Shown in pieces: positions 35,756 to 39,898 of a stretch of 39,898 nt of DNA. The notes below the pieces were generated by a model that saw only the letters and a list, made by a program, of their open reading frames with translations, ran no database searches and was not told the DNA's origin. Origin of the DNA: an uncultured Ruminococcus sp. (lineage in GTDB: Bacteria > Bacillota > Clostridia > Oscillospirales > Ruminococcaceae); assembly GCA_902783005.1 (NCBI GenBank), contig CACZPI010000080.1, positions 1 to 39,898 of the forward strand, given 5' to 3'. How positions within the stretch are numbered: position 1 is the first letter of the stretch; each line of letters starts with the position of its first letter. Position numbers and translations under genes: made by a program.

Positions 35756-36721
35756 ATGAAAAAAATTGGCGTACTGACCAGCGGCGGCGACGCACCGGGC
35801 ATGAATGCAGCGGTAAGAGCAGTTGCTCGTGCCGGTCTCAGCAAAGGTATGGAGGTAATCGGTATCGAGCGCGGCTATGTCGGCCTGCTGAACCGTGAAT
35901 TTGTTACCCTCGATGCCAGAACTGTTTCCGGTATCATCCAGAGAGGCGGTACCTTCCTTTATACAGCAAGATGCCCTGAATTCCGCAACATGGACGGTGT
36001 TCTGAAGGGTAAGGCTGTCTGTGAGGAGATCGGCCTTGAGGGTCTGGTTGTCATCGGCGGCGACGGTTCCTTCCGCGGTGCCGGCGACCTGTCGAGCGTT
36101 GGTATTCCGTGCATTGGCCTGCCTGGTACCATCGACAACGACATTCAGTGCACTGAGTACACCATTGGTTATGACACTGCTATGAATACTGCAATGGAGA
36201 TGATCGACAAGCTGCGTGATACCACACAGTCTCATGATCGCTGCTCTGTTGTAGAGGTTATGGGCAGACGTGCAGGCTATATTGCAGTCAACGTTGCAAT
36301 GGCAGTCGGCGCAGAAGCAGCCATCACGCTCGAGCGTCCGTATGACCTCAATGAGATCGCTGCCAGAATGACCAAGACCAAGAATGAGAAGAACGGCAAG
36401 CATCATTTCATCCTGGTTGTATCCGAAGGCGTTGGCCAGACTGAGAATATTGCCCGTGAGATCCAGGAAATGACCGGTATCGAGTCCAGAGCTACGATTC
36501 TCGGTCATGTACAGCGCGGCGGTTCTCCGACACTCCGCGACCGTATCATGGCTACCGAGATGGGCTACCATGCTGTTGAGCTGCTTGAGCAGGGCATTGG
36601 CAACCGTATCGTAGGCCTGAAGGACGGAAAGGTCTATGACATTGATCTGCAGGAAGGTCTGGAGATGAAGAAGCCCTTCATTGATCATCGCTATGACATT
36701 CTGACCGAAACTGCTTATTGA
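35756..36721 (+). CDS. pfkA: ATP-dependent 6-phosphofructokinase
   Basis: A 321-residue glycolytic enzyme that phosphorylates fructose-6-phosphate. TSGGDAPGMNAAVR at the start, GGDGSFRGA (the Gly after GGD fits ATP use and not pyrophosphate), the catalytic PGTIDNDI, GYDTAMNTA, EVMGRRAGY and LGHVQRGGSP are all present, and the length is standard for bacterial PfkA. ATG 35756 is the typical start (MKKIGVLTSGGD), with GGAG 9 bases upstream; ATG 35741 would include that ribosome site. It has its own promoter. No terminator follows, so the downstream THF riboswitch and folT could be read from it. Confidence 0.97.
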   Translation: MKKIGVLTSGGDAPGMNAAVRAVARAGLSKGMEVIGIERGYVGLLNREFVTLDARTVSGIIQRGGTFLYTARCPEFRNMDGVLKGKAVCEEIGLEGLVVIGGDGSFRGAGDLSSVGIPCIGLPGTIDNDIQCTEYTIGYDTAMNTAMEMIDKLRDTTQSHDRCSVVEVMGRRAGYIAVNVAMAVGAEAAITLERPYDLNEIAARMTKTKNEKNGKHHFILVVSEGVGQTENIAREIQEMTGIESRATILGHVQRGGSPTLRDRIMATEMGYHAVELLEQGIGNRIVGLKDGKVYDIDLQEGLEMKKPFIDHRYDILTETAY

Positions 36722-36740
36722 TTCACTTACAATCTGAAAG

Positions 36741-36850
36741 ATACACAGAGTAGAGATCTGTGCGTGAAGTGCCAGCCGGACGGGGAGTTGCCGGTCGGAC
36801 GAAAAGGGGAAAGCCCTTGCGGTATAGATCTCGCATCCCGCTGAATGTAT
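36741..36850 (+). promoter_or_regulatory. Tetrahydrofolate (THF, folE-motif) riboswitch aptamer
   Basis: The conserved folE-motif elements are in order: GAGTAG (36748-36753), GCGTgAAGTG-like core (36762-36771), GGAC..CGAA inner segment with small hairpins, and GCATCCCGCT (36833-36842). P1 can form from ATACA/TGTAT plus CAG/CTG (36741-36748 with 36841-36850). P2 forms from GAGATCT (36753-36759) and AGATCTC (36826-36832). It lies directly upstream of a FolT-like folate transporter component, the classic context, and should lower expression when reduced folate is plentiful. No separate promoter is evident; transcription may come from pfkA. Confidence 0.88.
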
Positions 36851-36856
36851 AATTTC

Positions 36857-36933
36857 AAAGCTCTTTATCATGTCCTTTGGATTATGCACGATGCACACGC
36901 ATGACTGGAGGTACATGATGAAGAGCTTTTTTT
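36857..36933 (+). promoter_or_regulatory. Expression-platform hairpin covering the folT start codon
   Basis: AAAGCTCTTTATCATG (36857-36872) pairs with CATGATGAAGAGCTTT (36914-36929) over 16 bp with one G-U pair, and a T run continues to 36933. The 3' arm contains both possible folT start codons (36915, 36918) and the loop contains the GGAGG ribosome site. It can act as a start-codon lock, as a terminator reaching into the gene, or as both. Confidence 0.75.
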
Positions 36934-37520
36934 CGATGTTTTCCCGTTCCCTTGAGGAATTCAAGGATATTCGTTCCCTGACAATGACGGCACTGTTCAT
37001 CGCAATTTCGATGATCATTGAAAAATTCACGATCAACCTGCCGCTTTTCAAGATCAATTTTGCATTTCTCGCTATTGCCGTGATCGGCATGCTTTGCGGG
37101 CCTTCTGTTGGGTTCGCTGCAGGCATGATCTGTGATATTGTTGGATTCATTGCCAATCCGACAGGCGGCTTTATGCCGGTATTCACTCTGATCGCAGGAC
37201 TTCAGGGGCTCATCTACGGTGTGCTGCTGTACCACAAGCAGGACAAGCTCAGCCTGTTCGGTCTCAATGACACCAAGTCTATGGCGATTCGTGCTGTCAT
37301 TGCACGCCTGCTGGATGTGGTCATTATTAATCTGCTGCTGAACACCTTCTTTGCGGTGAAGCTCGGGTTCATTCCGGACAAGACCTTCTCGATGGTGCTT
37401 TCCGGCAAGCTGGTCAAGAATCTGCTGGAGCTTGCGGTCGATATCCCGATGCTCCTCGCATTGCTGCCCGCAGCTCTTCTGGCGTACAAGCGAACGATAA
37501 CCGGGCGGACTGCCCGCTGA
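36918..37520 (+). CDS. folT: Folate ECF transporter S component, FolT-like
   Basis: A 200-residue membrane protein with about six helices, the substrate-binding subunit of an energy-coupling factor transporter. After a short polar start it has SLTMTALFIAISMIIEKFTI, typical of S components (the helix that meets the T subunit), then KINFAFLAIAVIGMLCGPSVGFAAGMICDIVGF and an LLDVVIINLLLNTFF helix. Folate specificity is inferred from the THF riboswitch directly upstream and overall similarity to FolT; queuosine or pantothenate S components are alternatives. ATG 36918 is 6 bases from GGAGG; ATG 36915 is only 3. The shared EcfA and EcfT subunits are not in the window. Confidence 0.85.
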   Translation: MKSFFSMFSRSLEEFKDIRSLTMTALFIAISMIIEKFTINLPLFKINFAFLAIAVIGMLCGPSVGFAAGMICDIVGFIANPTGGFMPVFTLIAGLQGLIYGVLLYHKQDKLSLFGLNDTKSMAIRAVIARLLDVVIINLLLNTFFAVKLGFIPDKTFSMVLSGKLVKNLLELAVDIPMLLALLPAALLAYKRTITGRTAR

Positions 37521-37542
37521 AACGAAAATCGGTAATATCACG

Positions 37543-37597
37543 AAAAAACACTTGCTTTTTTGTACATTTTGATGTATACTATAAGTAAGTGTTTTTT
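37543..37597. repeat. 11-bp inverted repeat flanking the proC promoter
   Basis: AAAAAACACTT (37543-37553) and AAGTGTTTTTT (37587-37597) are perfect inverted copies, 33 bp apart. They bracket the -35 and -10 of the proC promoter. They may be operator half-sites or, less likely, a weak terminator for folT, since a T run follows. Confidence 0.5.
37552..37580 (+). promoter_or_regulatory. Promoter of proC
   Basis: TTGCTT at 37552-37557 and TATACT at 37575-37580 with a 17-bp spacer. Confidence 0.72.
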
Positions 37598-37621
37598 TAT
37601 TGCACAGAAAGGATGATAGAT

Positions 37622-38422
37622 ATGACAACAGTAGGATTTATCGGCGCAGGCAATATGGGGTATGCCATTATGAAGGGCATCCGTACCAGTGCAATGGCGG
37701 AAACGACCTCCGTATTTGCATTTGACCCCGCAGCAGACAAGGCAGATCGCCTTGCGGAGATCGGTGTTACAGCATGTGCAGACGGCAGGGAAGTGCTTGC
37801 AAAATGCAAATATGTATTTCTCGCTGTCAAGCCGCAGATGTTTGATACGGTGCTTGATGAGATCGCCGCAGGAGTGACAAAGGATACAGTTCTGGTTTCG
37901 ATTGCAGCCGGTATTACCGCTGAATATATCCGCAGCAAGACCATTCCGGACGCAAAGGTGATCCTCGTTATGCCGAATACGCCGCTTCTTCTTGGTGTGG
38001 GTGCCTCTGCACTGGCAAAGTGTGAGCCTACCACGCAGGAGGAATTCGATACGGTACGCGGGATCTTCGATGAATGCGGCGTTACGGCGACGCTTCCGGA
38101 GGATAAGATGAAGGAGATTATCGCTATCAACGGTTCCTCTCCGGCATTTATCTATCTGTATGCTAAGGCATTCGTCGATTATGCATCGAAGGAGGGCATT
38201 TCCCCGGAAACCTCCCTGCCTCTGTTCGCCCAGAGCCTGATCGGCAGTGCGAAAATGCTGACAGATTCCGGATATTCCATTGATGAGCTGATCAAGATGG
38301 TATCCTCTCCCGGCGGCACCACGCTTGCCGGACTCGACGAGCTTTACAAAGGCAATCTGGAACAGACGGTAGATGCAGCCTGCACAGCCTGCACCAGACG
38401 CGCCTATGAGCTGTCGAAATAA
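37622..38422 (+). CDS. proC: Pyrroline-5-carboxylate reductase
   Basis: A 266-residue enzyme that makes proline from pyrroline-5-carboxylate using NAD(P)H. The Rossmann start is FIGAGNMGYAI, followed by FLAVKPQMFDTVL, VSIAAGIT, the VMPNTPLLLGVGASAL block, and the C-terminal dimer and active-site region with NGSSPAFIYLYAKAF and SSPGGTTLAGL. ATG 37622 follows AAAGGATG and gives the standard start. It may be co-transcribed with the DUF624 gene 25 bp downstream. Confidence 0.96.
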   Translation: MTTVGFIGAGNMGYAIMKGIRTSAMAETTSVFAFDPAADKADRLAEIGVTACADGREVLAKCKYVFLAVKPQMFDTVLDEIAAGVTKDTVLVSIAAGITAEYIRSKTIPDAKVILVMPNTPLLLGVGASALAKCEPTTQEEFDTVRGIFDECGVTATLPEDKMKEIIAINGSSPAFIYLYAKAFVDYASKEGISPETSLPLFAQSLIGSAKMLTDSGYSIDELIKMVSSPGGTTLAGLDELYKGNLEQTVDAACTACTRRAYELSK

Positions 38423-38447
38423 TGAGCCCATTGAAAGGATGATGTAG

Positions 38448-39386
38448 ATGGCTCTTTTTGGAAACTATGAAAATGCCGGTCCCGGTATCGCCAAGAATGC
38501 GCCGAAGAAAAAGCCGTTCTTCCGGTACTGGGAGCTTGTGTTCCGGAAATTCTGGAAGCTGATCGAGGTCAATATGCTGATGATGACGGTTCTGCTGCCC
38601 ATTTTTGCGGCAATCGTCGTCATTTACAAGCTGATTGCCAATCACACCAACCTGGCACTGGGACTGGCAGGAATCCTGCTGATGGCCTCCGCGGTCTGCT
38701 TCGGGCCTGTCATGGCCGGATGCACACAGATCCTGCGGAAATTTTCGCTCGAAAAGCCTTGCTTCCTGCTCGATACCTTCTTTAAAACATTCAAGAGCAA
38801 CTTCAGACAATCCCTTGTGCTCGGTCTGATTGACATTCTTGTGGCCACCTCCGTTGCGAGCAGCTTCTATGTATATCCCAAGATCATCGAAGGAACCACA
38901 GAAGGTTCCACGGTTCTGGTGTATGTGTTGTTCATTGCAACTCTCAGTCTTGGTATTGCCGTCCTGATGATGAGCTTTTACGGATACCTGATGATTGTCT
39001 CAACAGAGCTGCCGATGAAGAATATTCTCAAGAACTCTCTGGCACTCAGTATCCTTGCATTGAAGAAGAATCTGATCACGCTGGTGATCGCTGCTGCCGT
39101 CATGTTGATCTTCACGCTGCTGACTGTCTATTTGCCGGCAATTTTCATTGCATTATGGGTGTTTATCCCTACTGCATTTGTTGCTTTTATGATCGTATTC
39201 AACTGCTACCCGGTGATCCAGCAGTATATCATCAATCCGTACTACACACAGCGCGGTGAAGTGAATCCGGAGCTGCAATTCAACGACACCAATGACGAAA
39301 ATCTGTTTGAAGACCGCGGCGGCAAGGAAGCACCGATCGAGGTGAAGAAGGAGAAAAACAGCAAAAAGCGCAAGGTGATCTCCTGA
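38448..39386 (+). CDS. DUF624 (YesL-like) membrane protein
   Basis: A 312-residue polytopic protein. After a polar start, KPFFRYWELVFRKFWKLIEVNML is the typical entry to YesL/DUF624 proteins, followed by about six helices, GFVMAGCTQILRKF-like and FFKTFKSNFRQSLVLGLID segments, and a final cytoplasmic, charged tail ending KEKNSKKRKVIS. YesL proteins are often found with carbohydrate-uptake genes, but their role is unproven. No such transporter lies next to it here. AAAGGATG upstream serves as ribosome site. It follows proC closely. Confidence 0.85.
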   Translation: MALFGNYENAGPGIAKNAPKKKPFFRYWELVFRKFWKLIEVNMLMMTVLLPIFAAIVVIYKLIANHTNLALGLAGILLMASAVCFGPVMAGCTQILRKFSLEKPCFLLDTFFKTFKSNFRQSLVLGLIDILVATSVASSFYVYPKIIEGTTEGSTVLVYVLFIATLSLGIAVLMMSFYGYLMIVSTELPMKNILKNSLALSILALKKNLITLVIAAAVMLIFTLLTVYLPAIFIALWVFIPTAFVAFMIVFNCYPVIQQYIINPYYTQRGEVNPELQFNDTNDENLFEDRGGKEAPIEVKKEKNSKKRKVIS

Positions 39387-39456
39387 TTTGTTTGCTTCTG
39401 AGCTGCATATCCGTTACAGTGCGGCGGACTTCTGCTCTTTATAGGCATTATGCTGA

Positions 39457-39485
39457 TCTGAGGGCAATTTCACATCAGAGATTTT
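39457..39485 (+). terminator. Weak candidate terminator after the DUF624 gene
   Basis: TCTGA (39457-39461) and TCAGA (39475-39479) give only a 5-bp stem, with ATTTTT after it. The rest of 39387-39508 shows nothing I can assign. Confidence 0.3.
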
Positions 39486-39508
39486 TACAAAAAATTTGAA
39501 AAAAGCTC

Positions 39509-39537
39509 TTTACAAATCCCCCAAAGTATGTTATAAT
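39509..39537 (+). promoter_or_regulatory. Sigma-A promoter of rpsO
   Basis: TTTACA at 39509-39514 and TATAAT at 39532-39537 with a 17-bp spacer. Confidence 0.88.
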
Positions 39538-39544
39538 AGTTAGT

Positions 39545-39693
39545 GTTCCGTGTACTTGGACTGAGGGTTTCGCCCGTAATGGGAATTTTACCTGCCTCAC
39601 TCTATGTTACGGAGTATCTGAAAAGCCTGAAACGGTGTTTTTATCTGCGTCACAAGCAGCGGCCGGGATGTGCTTTTCACTAAATTTATTTCA
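39545..39693 (+). promoter_or_regulatory. Structured leader of rpsO, candidate S15 autoregulatory RNA
   Basis: About 150 transcribed bases precede the ribosome site. An outer helix TCCGT/ACGGA (39547-39551 with 39609-39613) encloses TGAGG/CCTCA (39562-39566 with 39595-39599). A competing GGG-TTTCG-CCC hairpin (39565-39575) overlaps it, and CTGC/GCAG (39645-39648 with 39656-39659) follows. S15 represses its own mRNA through such leaders in several bacteria; the assignment here is by position and structure only. Confidence 0.5.
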
Positions 39694-39709
39694 AAGAGGT
39701 GAAACAAAA

Positions 39710-39898
39710 ATGCTGCGTAAGGAAGAAAAGACAGCTGTCATCGTTGATAACCGCAATCATGAGACCGATACCGGTTCTCCTGAGGTGCAGATCGCGATCC
39801 TGACACGTCGAATCAATGATCTGACTGAGCACCTGAAGGTACACAAGAAGGATCATCACTCCAGAAGAGGTATGCTGAAGATGATCGGCCGCAGAAGA
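39710..39898 (+). CDS. rpsO: 30S ribosomal protein S15, N-terminal part (cut by window edge)
   Basis: The first 63 codons of S15, a small-subunit protein that binds the central domain of 16S r[14 protein letters not shown] is followed by [23 protein letters not shown] and the strongly conserved [11 protein letters not shown] and LKMIGRRR. The full protein is normally near 88 residues, so about two thirds is present. AGAGGTG lies 9 bases before ATG 39710. It has a good promoter and a structured leader. Confidence 0.97.
   Translation, partial: MLRKEEKTAVIVDNRNHETDTGSPEVQIAILTRRINDLTEHLKVHKKDHHSRRGMLKMIGRRR

Noticed and set aside
36848-36853. TATAAT at the end of the THF aptamer as a promoter
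   Set aside because: It is part of the P1 helix, has no -35 at a proper distance, and would bypass the riboswitch.
35525-37186. Long open frame opposite pfkA and the riboswitch (553 codons)
   Set aside because: Covers a promoter, a recognised enzyme and an RNA element on the other strand. No ribosome site or motif.
1-39898. CRISPR arrays, tRNA or rRNA genes, insertion sequences, prophage genes
   Set aside because: I saw no regularly spaced repeats, no tRNA-like cloverleaf, and no transposase or phage protein on either strand.

Overview
The window reads as chromosomal DNA of a fibre-degrading Ruminococcus-like member of the Clostridia (Oscillospiraceae). The evidence is a secreted protein ending in a type I dockerin, a lipoprotein-like protein built from cohesin-like segments, the cluster hprK-murB-rapZ-whiA-dnaE-pfkA, a T-box ahead of valS, a tetrahydrofolate riboswitch ahead of a folate ECF transporter component, and many TTGACA-17-TATAAT promoters with AGGAGG-type ribosome sites. 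Moderate GC together with dockerin and cohesin parts would fit a cellulosomal species such as R. champanellensis, but the species is an inference. No phage, transposon, CRISPR, tRNA or rRNA gene was found.

Layout. 1-734: a two-component pair on the minus strand, with the kinase cut by the window edge. 920-3938: a small DUF3592-like membrane protein and a GH2 beta-mannosidase. 3983-5368 (minus): glycyl-tRNA synthetase. 5683-6606: a cohesin-like protein whose two half-domains are in swapped order. 6704-8351 (minus): the UPF0237 (ACT) and UPF0210 (DUF711) pair. 8600-9385: CAP/SCP-dockerin protein. 9498-12130: malic enzyme, YdcF-like protein and HAD phosphatase. 12140-17440: T-box, valS, folC and two membrane proteins. 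17481-17921 (minus): GNAT acetyltransferase. 18053-20062: ECF-type sigma factor and a membrane partner with a duplicated outer domain. 20115-24062 (minus): fucA, an FGGY kinase and fucI for L-fucose breakdown. 24358-28430: rpe, three Rnf/Nqr-like membrane subunits (D, E, A) and a membrane-anchored DUF4015-like protein. 28461-36721: hprK, murB, rapZ, whiA, dnaE and pfkA. 36741-37520: THF riboswitch and folT. 37622-39386: proC and a DUF624 (YesL-like) membrane protein. 39509 to the right edge: rpsO with a structured leader.

The most unusual content is the D-E-A module at 25014-27228. It is clearly homologous to the membrane core of Rnf/Nqr ion-pumping oxidoreductases. It has lost three of the four membrane iron-sulfur cysteines and the flavin-carrying SGAT-type motif, and RnfB, RnfC and RnfG are not beside it. 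It may be a repurposed, redox-inactive membrane complex. Other points are the permuted cohesin-like protein, a 16-bp hairpin that captures the folT start codon downstream of the THF aptamer, the sigma/anti-sigma pair with a tandem sensor repeat, and a 19-bp palindrome between the divergent fuc and rpe promoters.

Functionally, the window joins polysaccharide use (mannosidase, dockerin and cohesin proteins, fucose operon) with central carbon flow (pfkA, rpe, malic enzyme, HprK) and folate supply (folC, folT). Housekeeping genes for translation and replication lie between them.
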